From an uncultured Brachyspira sp. (GTDB taxonomy: Bacteria > Spirochaetota > Brachyspiria > Brachyspirales > Brachyspiraceae), in assembly GCF_944393015.1 (NCBI RefSeq), contig NZ_CALXYQ010000005.1, positions 1 through 64,000 of the forward strand: a DNA stretch of 64,000 bases, read 5' to 3'. The translations under genes were made by a program, and so were the position numbers. Under the pieces are notes generated by a model. The model did no database searches, was not told the DNA's origin, and was given only the letters and a program-made list of their open reading frames with translations. Of this stretch, positions 35,678 to 43,598 are shown one piece after another; position 1 is the first letter of the stretch, and every line of letters starts with the position of its first letter.

Positions 35678-35947
35678 GAAAATTTTTAAGTTTATCATTT
35701 TTTTATTCAACTTTTTCCCGCCGCACGCCACAGGTGGACTTCGTCGGCACGCTTCGCGAAAGTGCAAGTGTAAAATTAGTACTAAATAATACTAACTTTG
35801 TTTTATATGTAATATAAATTATTAACTTTTGTATATTAATAAGTAATCAGCCGCACGTATAGTTGACTATCCATAATAATTTGCAGTACCGTGCGGAAAG
35901 CCCATATGGCTAATATTTGACAAAATATATTTGTTTAGGTATATACT
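35668..35947 (+). repeat. Repeat element 2 (MITE-like)
   Basis: 280 bases, left end AGTATATACT + 13 + a TTTATCA variant, right end TTGACAAA (35917-35924) + 13 + GGTATATACT (35938-35947). It holds the 46-bp repeat copy 3 and a GC-rich insert at about 35720-35760 (CCACAGGTGG, CGCTTCGCGAA). Tandem with element 1, sharing the 10-mer. Confidence 0.75.
35851..35896 (+). repeat. 46-bp hairpin repeat, copy 3
   Basis: Begins CCGCACG and ends CGTGCGG. Where copy 1 has C at position 7 and G seventh from the end, this copy has G and C, so the seventh base pair of the hairpin is kept by a double change. Confidence 0.8.
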
Positions 35948-35963
35948 AATAATATTATAAAAA

Positions 35964-36827
35964 TTATCTATTATCAGGATCGAATCTCTGTAAAAGCCTT
36001 ATAAGGAAATAAGCTGCCAAAAACATTATAGGACATAAAGCCCATTCTATGCCTTTTGGAAGTCCTGGAAAAACCTGTATAATAGAGCCTAATACAAAAC
36101 CTGATATTATCAAATAAGATGATTTCACATAATGCTCCATCCAATATTCCAAAATTTTTGTAGTAAGAACAACTCCTAAAATAGAACCTATAGCTAAAGG
36201 TGCTAAATATGGAATATATAAATCATGCACGGCATCAATGGTTTCCTGATAAATACCTAAAAGCAAAAACATGTATGAAACACTTATACCCGGAAGTATC
36301 ATGGCAATTGCCACAATTAAACCTGCCACTATAAGTATAAAATACATAAACATTTCGCTTCTGTTTCCTGTGCTGCTGAAAAATCCTTCAGGTATTATGG
36401 ATATTAAATATACTATGCCTGCCCCCAAAAGAATATATATAATGCTTAAAAAATCGAATTTATAAGATTTAGTTTTATTATAAACTGTATTAAATCCGCC
36501 AAGTGCAGCCCCCATAAAAAAGAAAGAAGAAACAGTATAATATTTTTCTATCAAATTTGATAATGGCTTTGAAATTATTACCATACCCAAAACAGAGCCT
36601 ACACAGAAAAATATTAAAAATAAAAAGTTAAGTTTGTTTTTTATAAAATAATTTTCATTTTTTGAGAATGTTAGAACACCGCTTAAAGAAGCAATTAATT
36701 TATCATATATGCCGAGTATCATAGCCATAGTGCCGCCGCTGAATCCCGGTACAAGCATTGAAGCTCCTATTATAAAACCTTTTATTATTGTGTAAATATA
36801 ATTGCCTAAAATTTTCATAATTTTCAA
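35964..36827 (-). CDS. popT: DUF368 undecaprenyl-phosphate translocase (PopT-type)
   Basis: 287 aa with eight to nine hydrophobic segments. The two DUF368 signatures are present: GASMLVPGFSGGTMAMILGIYDKL, given at residues about 22-45, and AMILPGISVSYMFLLLGIYQ near 175. DUF368 proteins recycle undecaprenyl phosphate across the inner membrane for cell wall and LPS-type polymers. Start: TTG at 36827 close to AGAGG, or the ATG three codons later (36818). Monocistronic, bounded by a repeat element downstream. Confidence 0.85.
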   Translation of the reverse strand: MKIMKILGNYIYTIIKGFIIGASMLVPGFSGGTMAMILGIYDKLIASLSGVLTFSKNENYFIKNKLNFLFLIFFCVGSVLGMVIISKPLSNLIEKYYTVSSFFFMGAALGGFNTVYNKTKSYKFDFLSIIYILLGAGIVYLISIIPEGFFSSTGNRSEMFMYFILIVAGLIVAIAMILPGISVSYMFLLLGIYQETIDAVHDLYIPYLAPLAIGSILGVVLTTKILEYWMEHYVKSSYLIISGFVLGSIIQVFPGLPKGIEWALCPIMFLAAYFLIRLLQRFDPDNR

Positions 36828-36976
36828 TAAACCTCTTAATAAAAAACTTAAAAAATTACCAATTATTTGAAAAATGATGATATATTATATAAGAATTTTA
36901 AGCAAGTATTTTTTACAATTATTTTACTATTTTTTTACAAACAATTTAAATACACATAAAAATGTAATTAATATAA

Positions 36977-37469
36977 TTATTTATAATATCCATTATTTTT
37001 ATTAACTTTATTTGCTTTTTCTAATAAATCTGTAGGATTATCAAAAGGTGGTATTGCAAAACTAAATATTGTTTTATTATTTTTATTAGATATTGCTAAA
37101 TCTCCAAATTTAATAATATCCATTCCAATAAGCATATCACAGCCGCCGATATCACAAACACCAGCCCTAACATTTTTTATATTAACTTTATTTGATAATG
37201 ATATATCTATTAATACTATATCAACTGTATGGATTCCGCTATTAACACCTCTAACCTTGCAGCTGTCTATAGGTTTTAAATTAAGTTCTTTATATACTTT
37301 ATGAGTAATAGCTGTATTAGTTGCTCCTGTATCCCATATAGCATCATATTCTTTTTCTATTCCGAATTTATTTTTGATTAATACTTTTGTTTTTTAATTC
37401 TACAGGTATATGATTATATTCTACTCTAAATGCAAAATGGTATTGCTTATTTTTATTAAAGATTGACAC
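36977..37469 (-). pseudogene. Retropepsin-like aspartic protease, frameshifted
   Basis: Starting at GTG 37469, which overlaps the upstream gene, the frame reads VSIFNKNKQYHFAFRVEYN up to IPVELK, then a one-base shift in a run of six T (plus strand 37390-37395) moves it to TKVLIKNKFGIEKEYDAIWDTGATNTAI (in parts), on to the stop at 36977-36979. WDTGATN is the catalytic DTGA motif, and CDMLIGMDII is the second family motif of single-domain retroviral-type proteases. About 164 codons in all. One indel in a homopolymer may be a true mutation, a slippage switch or a sequencing error. Confidence 0.75.
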
Positions 37470-37689
37470 GGGAATAGAATCTCCAATTAGTATCTTCATC
37501 ATTACCAGATACTATTTTTACCGCAAAAGTGCCTAGTTCCATAGTTTTTATTGATTCATTAATAGCTTCTTCATCACTATTATATATGCCTTTTAATTCA
37601 TTACCTTTTATTACTATATGTTTGCCTAGATACTTTTCTCTAAATTCTTTTATATGTTCTTCATAAAATTTATTTTCTACTTCAAACAT
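37456..37689 (-). CDS. Small protein paired with the retropepsin gene (DUF5678-like)
   Basis: 77 aa, no signal. The pattern HIKEFREKYLGKHIVIKGNEL (residues 12-32, in parts), then IYNSDEEAINESIKTMELGTFAVKIV resembles the small DUF5678 proteins that commonly precede a retropepsin gene. Its end overlaps the GTG start of that gene by 14 bases, so the two are translationally coupled. Function unknown. Confidence 0.65.
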   Translation of the reverse strand: MFEVENKFYEEHIKEFREKYLGKHIVIKGNELKGIYNSDEEAINESIKTMELGTFAVKIVSGNDEDTNWRFYSRVNL

Positions 37690-37715
37690 ATTTCCCCCAT
37701 ATAATAAGTGATTGA

Positions 37716-38843
37716 TTACTCCTCACCTATACTCATAGGCATGATTATATAATAATAGTCTTCTCTTTCTATTTCTTTTACCATAGTAGGACTAGAGTCT
37801 TTATTAACCATAAAAGTAACTATTTCAGAATCAATTTGTTTTATAACATCTTGAATATAAGTATAATTATAAGCAACTGAATGTTCTTCGCCTGAATATT
37901 TTATATCAATCTCTTCTAAAGATTCTCCCATCTCTTGGTTTATACCTTTTACTTTTAGAGATTCTTCTGAAACTGTTAATATCATTCTCTTTGAACGAAC
38001 ATCATTAATCATAGGAACGATACGTCTTATAGCATCAAGAAGATCATTTTTATTTACTCTGAAACTATAAGCAAACTCTTTTGGTATAACCTGTCTGAAA
38101 TTAGGATATTTTCCTTCTATAAGGCTTGATACGAAATCATATTTACCAACTTGGAAATAAACCTGCTGTCCGTCTACTCCCATTTTTACTTGTTCTACTT
38201 CATCATAATTTGCAGTTACAAGTATTTCATTTAAAACTTTAGGCTCTATTATTATTGAGAAAGAACCATTTTCTACACCTTCAAATTCTCTTTCAATTAC
38301 AGCCATTCTTCTTCCGTCAGTAGCAACAGCAAGAAATTTAGAATCAGTTTTCTCAAAGCATATACCTCTTAAAGCAGGTTTAAAAGGCTCTTTAGCTATT
38401 GATGATATAGTCTTATTAATCATAGTAACTAATTCTTTTGTAGGAAGCATAATATAGCTGATATCTCCATTGCTTTCAGGATAAGCAGGGAAATCATCTG
38501 TTTTCATACCTATGATTAAGTGTTTAGTTTTTCCGTTTTCAGATTCTATGTTTATTTTTTCATTCTCTTCAACATTTATAGTAATAAGTCCGTCAGGCAT
38601 CTCTTTTAATATAGAACTGATTTTCTTAGCATATACTGCCACAGCTCCTTCACCTTCACAGTCATCAAGTATTATTCTGCTTCTAGCCCAAACAGAACCG
38701 TCAGTAGCAGTTAATGTAAGCATATTGCCTGCTAGATGAAAAAGCACATTGCTTTCTATATTATAAATTACTTTGCCTTCAACAACATTTTCAGTAACAC
38801 CAATAGATTTTACTATATCTTTTTTTAAACATCTAAATCTCAT
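37716..38843 (-). CDS. dnaN: DNA polymerase III sliding clamp (beta subunit)
   Basis: 375 aa, normal length: three clamp domains with LTATDGSVWAR, KPALRGICFE and the C-terminal YYIIMPMSI. The ring holds the replicative polymerase on DNA. GAGGAAG lies before the ATG. The 5' leader is an unstructured AAATA-repeat tract (38855-38885). dnaA and recF are not beside it, so this is not a classical origin region. Confidence 0.95.
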   Translation of the reverse strand: MRFRCLKKDIVKSIGVTENVVEGKVIYNIESNVLFHLAGNMLTLTATDGSVWARSRIILDDCEGEGAVAVYAKKISSILKEMPDGLITINVEENEKINIESENGKTKHLIIGMKTDDFPAYPESNGDISYIMLPTKELVTMINKTISSIAKEPFKPALRGICFEKTDSKFLAVATDGRRMAVIEREFEGVENGSFSIIIEPKVLNEILVTANYDEVEQVKMGVDGQQVYFQVGKYDFVSSLIEGKYPNFRQVIPKEFAYSFRVNKNDLLDAIRRIVPMINDVRSKRMILTVSEESLKVKGINQEMGESLEEIDIKYSGEEHSVAYNYTYIQDVIKQIDSEIVTFMVNKDSSPTMVKEIEREDYYYIIMPMSIGEE

Positions 38844-38977
38844 TGCTTCCTCTTTATTTTTTATTTTTATTTATTTATTTATTTTTATTTTACTAACTTC
38901 TAAAAACCATAATATTGATAACTAATTCTAACATTAAAAAATATTTTTTACAATATATTTTAATCTAATAACACAAA

Positions 38978-39556
38978 TTATAAATTTGATAAATATTGAT
39001 ATATATCCTCATACCCCTCATACTGTGCTATATCTATAGGAGTAAGAGAATAATCATCTTTTATATAATCTTTTGCCCCAAGCTCTATCAAAGCAACAAC
39101 AGCATCATATTTATTATAATAAACTGCCCAATGCAATGCCGTTCTTCCATTATTATCTATTTCATCTAATTGATTGCCGTATTTAGCTATATCTTTTATT
39201 ATTTCAGTATCTCCGTTAAATACAGCATACATTAAAAGAGTTTTACTCTCAGCATCTCTAATTCTATAATCTATATTTTTCCTATTATCTCTTATAAGTC
39301 TTTTTATATCATTAATATTTAATTGATTATTCTCATTAAGTAATGCTTTCATTACTATTGTAAGCCCTTGAGAATCAACTTCATTTATATTTGATACCGG
39401 ATTAATTCTTTTATTATAATAATTGTATATAAATACAGCAAATAAAACAAATATGGCAAATAAAATAATAAACAAATTATTTTTAGTATTTTCTCTAGTA
39501 GAAATCTTTTTAGTATTTTTATTATTTTTTTTATTATTCTTATTAGACTTTTTCAT
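38978..39556 (-). CDS. Membrane-anchored ankyrin-repeat protein
   Basis: 192 aa. Lys/Asn-rich cytoplasmic start (residues 1-25), one membrane helix (about 28-46, FIILFAIFVLFAVFIYNYY), then three ankyrin repeats (SKTLLMYAVFNGDTEIIKDI, GRTALHWAVYYNKYDAVVAL, SLTPIDIAQYEGYEDIYQYL). The repeats would lie outside the cytoplasm if the helix is a signal anchor. Ankyrin repeats bind proteins; the partner is unknown. Confidence 0.85.
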   Translation of the reverse strand: MKKSNKNNKKNNKNTKKISTRENTKNNLFIILFAIFVLFAVFIYNYYNKRINPVSNINEVDSQGLTIVMKALLNENNQLNINDIKRLIRDNRKNIDYRIRDAESKTLLMYAVFNGDTEIIKDIAKYGNQLDEIDNNGRTALHWAVYYNKYDAVVALIELGAKDYIKDDYSLTPIDIAQYEGYEDIYQYLSNL

Positions 39557-39719
39557 AAATCTGCCTTAATTGTTAATTAATAAACAGTAATTTATATATA
39601 CTTGTAATAAATAAAATATATTATTATATATAATAATAAATTTACTTGAAAAAATTAATATTTATCCTATACTTAATATAGTAGTATTCTAAATAGTAAT
39701 AATTTTAAGGAGACATAAA

Positions 39720-40019
39720 ATGGAACTATTAGCACATATTCTAGCAACTGAAAACAATGAAGAATTTATTAAGAAGCTTCTCACAGAACTCTTCACTAAA
39801 GATGAACAAGACATGATACAGCAAAGATTGAGGATAGTCACCCTATTAAGAAAGAAAATGCCTCAATATGAAATAGCCAAACATTTAAATGCAAGTCTTT
39901 GTTCAATAACAAGAGGAGCAAAGGAATTAAAAAAAGAAGACAGTGCTTTAGCAATAATAGTCGATAAATATCTTATAAACGATAAAAACTTTCAAGAATC
40001 ATTAAGTAAATCAAAGTAA
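39720..40019 (+). CDS. TrpR-like (YerC family) repressor
   Basis: 99 aa, all helical. ELFTKDEQDMIQQRLRIVTLL and the helix-turn-helix PQYEIAKHLNASLCSITRGAKEL match Trp repressor/YerC. AAGGAG precedes the ATG. No trp operon gene lies in the window, so whether it binds tryptophan is open. Its end overlaps the convergent hemW stop by nine bases. Confidence 0.85.
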   Translation: MELLAHILATENNEEFIKKLLTELFTKDEQDMIQQRLRIVTLLRKKMPQYEIAKHLNASLCSITRGAKELKKEDSALAIIVDKYLINDKNFQESLSKSK

Positions 40020-41150
40020 CAATAAACTAATCTCATCAACATAATCAAAATAGGACTTTTTTATAGATAAATAATTATTAGATATGTTAAAATATTTATT
40101 ATTATTATTTATAATATGATAATATTTATCATAAAATTCTTCATTAAAGTAATTCTTATATTTATGAATATTTATTCCTTTTACTGTTCTTAGTGAAAGG
40201 AATATAAATTCTTTTTTTCTAGTATCTATGTATAAATATTCATTTTCTTTTATAGGAAGATGATTCTTATCAATAAAATCAAAATAATCTTTAAGTATTT
40301 TAATATTACTGTATCTATTATCATTATAGCACCCTACAGCTGATACACCTATACCTATATAATCTTTCAAAAGCCAATAATTACTATTGTGAATAGAATT
40401 ATAATTTGTAAGCGAATAATTTGAAACTTCATACCTTTTAAATCCAAGTCCTTCCAATGTATCAGAAGCTTTTTTATAATATATGACAGATTCTTCTTCA
40501 TTAGGCAGTAAATCTTCCCATTTTCTTTGAAGTGAATCAGTTAATTCTAAATAATAAAGTGAAAAATGTTTAGTTTTAGGAAGCAAATCTAATGAAAATA
40601 ATATATCATCTCTTATTTGATTTTCACCATTTAGAGGAAGTCCGCATATAAAATCAAGAGATATGTTTTCTAAAGATGATTTATTTATTAGTTTAAGAGC
40701 ATTTATAATATCTTTTTTATCGGTATGCCTATTTATAATGGCTAAGCTTTTTTCATTGAATGTCTGTATACCTAAAGAAAGTCTTATATTTGGTATATTC
40801 TCTAAGAATTTAATATATTCAGCATTTATATCATTTATATTAGATTCAATAGTTATTTCTCTGATTAAGTCAGTATTTGTTAAATATTTATTATGGATGT
40901 ATACAATATTTAATATATTATCTAATAAATATTTTAATAAATCAGAACCCAATACAGAAGGAGTACCTCCTCCGAAATATATAGTTTCTATTTCTGATTT
41001 ATAGTCTGATATTCTTAATTTTAATTCAGATATTAAGCTTTCTGTATATTTTTTATATATTTCTATATAATTCTTATTGACTATAGAATAGAAATTACAG
41101 TAACTGCATTTATATGTACAAAAAGGGATATGTATATAAAGCCCTGACAT
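40011..41150 (-). CDS. hemW: HemW, radical SAM heme chaperone
   Basis: 379 aa. N-terminal YIHIPFCTYKCSYCNF with the C-x3-C-x2-C cluster motif followed by Phe rather than Cys marks HemW, not the HemN oxidase. TIYFGGGTPS and SLGIQTFNEKSLAIINR are the expected SAM-binding motifs. It inserts heme into respiratory enzymes; in an organism with few heme enzymes its client is unclear. It starts six bases after the sigma gene with no ribosome site, so translation is coupled. Confidence 0.92.
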   Translation of the reverse strand: MSGLYIHIPFCTYKCSYCNFYSIVNKNYIEIYKKYTESLISELKLRISDYKSEIETIYFGGGTPSVLGSDLLKYLLDNILNIVYIHNKYLTNTDLIREITIESNINDINAEYIKFLENIPNIRLSLGIQTFNEKSLAIINRHTDKKDIINALKLINKSSLENISLDFICGLPLNGENQIRDDILFSLDLLPKTKHFSLYYLELTDSLQRKWEDLLPNEEESVIYYKKASDTLEGLGFKRYEVSNYSLTNYNSIHNSNYWLLKDYIGIGVSAVGCYNDNRYSNIKILKDYFDFIDKNHLPIKENEYLYIDTRKKEFIFLSLRTVKGINIHKYKNYFNEEFYDKYYHIINNNNKYFNISNNYLSIKKSYFDYVDEISLLLL

Positions 41151-41156
41151 TTTTTA

Positions 41157-42011
41157 TTATTTTAAGAAATCTTTTAATGAACTGTATTTCTGAGAATGCA
41201 TTTTTCTTAATGCTTTTTTCTCTATCTGCCTTATACGCTCTTTAGTGAAAGAAAACATCTCCCCTACTTCTTTAAGAGTTTTTCTCTCCTGATCTATTCC
41301 ATATCTTGCATTGATAATCTGTTTTTCTATATCTGATAAACTTTCAATAGCAGTTTTTAATTCTTCCATAAGCTCTTTATTTATAGCAGTTTCTTCAACA
41401 TTTTTTGAAGTTTTATCTTCTATAGTATCAATGAGCCTATCTTTCATACCGTCATAATTATATTCGCCTTCAAGAGAAACATGTTCTGTACTCATAGACA
41501 TAATATGAAGTATATCATTAGGATCTTTATTTAATATTGCGGCAAGTTCATTAACATCCGGAGTATAACCGCTTTTATAATAGTATTGATGCACAGCTCT
41601 CTCTAAATCTACTAAGTCCATAGCTTTATTCAAAGGCAGTCTTATGAGTCTCGATTTCTCATTTATGGCCCTTAAAATACTTTGTCTTATCCAATATACA
41701 GCATAGGATATAAAGTGATAGCCTTTATCCGGATCAAATCTATCAGCTGCTATTATAAGCCCTAAATTTCCCTCACTTATTAAATCTTCTAATAAAAGTC
41801 CGCTGTTTTTATATTGTTTTGCTATTGTAATAACAAATCTCAAATTGCTTCTAATCAGTTTGGATCTTGCCTCTGCATCTCCTTCTTTTAATCTTTTTGT
41901 GAGTTCTATTTCTTCTTCTCTAGTTAAAAGCTTTTCTTTTTTAGCATCTGCAAAATATAATGATATGTTATTCTGTTCTTCCGTATTAGTTCTTAACCTG
42001 CTTTCTGACAT
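41157..42011 (-). CDS. Sigma-70 family factor, group 2 type
   Basis: 284 aa. Region 1.2 (SLYFADAKKEKLLTREEEIEL), region 2 (SNLRFVITIAKQYKNSGLLLEDLISEGNLGLI ... WIRQSILRAI), region 3 and region 4 (LKEVGEMFSFTKERIRQIEKKALRKM) are all present, but the long region 1.1/non-conserved domain of RpoD is absent. It could be an RpoS/SigB-like alternative factor. It is in one minus-strand set with the receiver-LpxC gene and hemW. Confidence 0.92.
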   Translation of the reverse strand: MSESRLRTNTEEQNNISLYFADAKKEKLLTREEEIELTKRLKEGDAEARSKLIRSNLRFVITIAKQYKNSGLLLEDLISEGNLGLIIAADRFDPDKGYHFISYAVYWIRQSILRAINEKSRLIRLPLNKAMDLVDLERAVHQYYYKSGYTPDVNELAAILNKDPNDILHIMSMSTEHVSLEGEYNYDGMKDRLIDTIEDKTSKNVEETAINKELMEELKTAIESLSDIEKQIINARYGIDQERKTLKEVGEMFSFTKERIRQIEKKALRKMHSQKYSSLKDFLK

Positions 42012-42068
42012 ATTCTCATACTCTTAAATTAGTTATTAATTATATCATTTTTAATCATTAAATCAAAT

Positions 42069-43358
42069 TCATAAATATCTATTTGCAAGATCATGTACAA
42101 CGGAATGATTGAAAGAATGCGAAGACTTATTAGCTACAACTTTGCCTCTTATAGGTCTTCCTAAGATATATAAATCCCCAATTATGTCCAAAATTTTATG
42201 TCTTACAAACTCATTATCAAAATGAAGTTTAGTATTTATTACTTTTCCGTCACAAAGGAGTATATGACTTCCTATCATACCGCTTCCAGCCATTCCCATT
42301 TTTTGTGCATAATCAATATTATCTATAGTATTAAATGATCTAGCTCTTCCAACTTCTTCGGTAAACTGATCAAAATTTTCAAATTTATATGTATATTCCT
42401 GTACGCCTATACTGCCTGCAAAATCTATACGAAGGCTAACTTCAAGACCGTCATAAGGTGAAAGTATTATATAAGTTTCATTATCATTAACAGTACCATA
42501 AGTCAAAGTCTGATCTATAACTATAGGCTCTATATAATCATCCTGCTCTACAAAACCAGCCTCTTTCAAAGCATCGCAGAATACTAAAGCAGAACCGTCT
42601 ACATTAGGTACTTCTCCATCGCATTTTACTATTAAATTAGTAATGCCCATCATATGAAGAGCCGCTAAAAAATGCTCTGTAGTCTTTATATATCTGTTTC
42701 CGGATATTAATGCTGTAGAATTAACCGCTCCTGATTTATCTTTAGAAAGTATATTATTATGGGATAGTTTTATATGAGTATTTGTATTAATATCAATAAA
42801 AACTATACCTGTATTAACTTCTGCAGGAACTAATGTTAAAGCTGTTTTTCTTCCTTCCATTAAAGCAAAACCGCTTACAACAATACTTTTAGCTATAGTT
42901 CTCTGTTTAACCTTATATCCTACATTATTATGATAATGAGATTCAGTTTCTTCATTATTTATAAATTCTGTTTTATTTGTAGTTTCTTTGAACACCTCTT
43001 CGCAGCTTGAAAGAAGTTTTGATATGCTTATTGGCTTTTCTAAAAAGTCATAAGCTCCCATCTTAGTAGCTCTTACTGCTGTTTCAACACCAGCATGCCC
43101 GCTCATCATTATAACAGTAGTATTAGTGTATTTCTCTTTTATATTAGCAAGTATGTCAAGTCCGTCTACATCAGGCAGCCATACATCTAAAAATACTAAA
43201 TTTACATTCTTACTATTAAGTATATCTTCTGCTTCTTTATAATTCTTAGCTATATCTACTCCATAGCCTTCATCTTCTAAAATATTCTGACAGGTAGTCA
43301 GTATGTCTTCTTCATCGTCTATTATTAATATATTTTGTTTAGTTGTTACTGTTTGCAT
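42069..43358 (-). CDS. lpxC: Response-regulator receiver fused to LpxC
   Basis: 429 aa from the ATG at 43358 (GGAAG eight bases upstream). Residues 8-120 are a complete receiver domain: acidic pair D14-D15, phosphoacceptor D58 in LVFLDVWLPDVDGL, S86, K108 in YDFLEKPIS. The ILEDEGY, LVFLDVWLP and AYDFLEKP segments are those of NtrX/NtrC regulators, but no AAA+ or DNA-binding part follows. Residues 151-429 are LpxC, the zinc deacetylase committing UDP-acyl-GlcNAc to lipid A: E228-H229 (TTEHF), H387-x3-D391 (FVRHKILDIIGDLY) and H414 (SSHSFN) are all there. Only the LHSGK loop is changed (LMEGRK). It shares a strand with a sigma factor and hemW. The receiver probably controls LpxC activity or stability; this is inference. 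Confidence 0.92.
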   Translation of the reverse strand: MQTVTTKQNILIIDDEEDILTTCQNILEDEGYGVDIAKNYKEAEDILNSKNVNLVFLDVWLPDVDGLDILANIKEKYTNTTVIMMSGHAGVETAVRATKMGAYDFLEKPISISKLLSSCEEVFKETTNKTEFINNEETESHYHNNVGYKVKQRTIAKSIVVSGFALMEGRKTALTLVPAEVNTGIVFIDINTNTHIKLSHNNILSKDKSGAVNSTALISGNRYIKTTEHFLAALHMMGITNLIVKCDGEVPNVDGSALVFCDALKEAGFVEQDDYIEPIVIDQTLTYGTVNDNETYIILSPYDGLEVSLRIDFAGSIGVQEYTYKFENFDQFTEEVGRARSFNTIDNIDYAQKMGMAGSGMIGSHILLCDGKVINTKLHFDNEFVRHKILDIIGDLYILGRPIRGKVVANKSSHSFNHSVVHDLANRYL

Positions 43359-43531
43359 ATTAAAGTCTTCCAATTTATAAATATAGTAAATTAATGATAT
43401 AAAATCAATATCTTATTATAATATTATCGTAAAATAATGGTTATTTTCTTTAAATATTCTAATTCTTTATTAATATAACCTTACAAATAAACAATTAGTT
43501 AACAAAATTGAAAATTAATATGCAAAAAATA

Positions 43532-43560
43532 TTGTTTTTTTTATACTATAAATGTACAAT
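43532..43560 (+). promoter_or_regulatory. Putative glyS promoter
   Basis: TTGTTT at 43532-43537, a 17-base spacer, TACAAT at 43555-43560; leader of about 30 bases with AAGGA. No T-box fits in so short a leader. Confidence 0.5.
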
Positions 43561-43598
43561 ATAGGACATTAATAATTATTATTTTAAGGAATATTAAA

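Noticed and set aside
37716..38977. dnaN as a marker of the chromosome origin
   Set aside because: No dnaA, recF or gyrB beside it and no cluster of DnaA boxes was seen.
43561..43598. T-box before glyS
   Set aside because: The leader after the putative promoter is about 30 bases, far too short.
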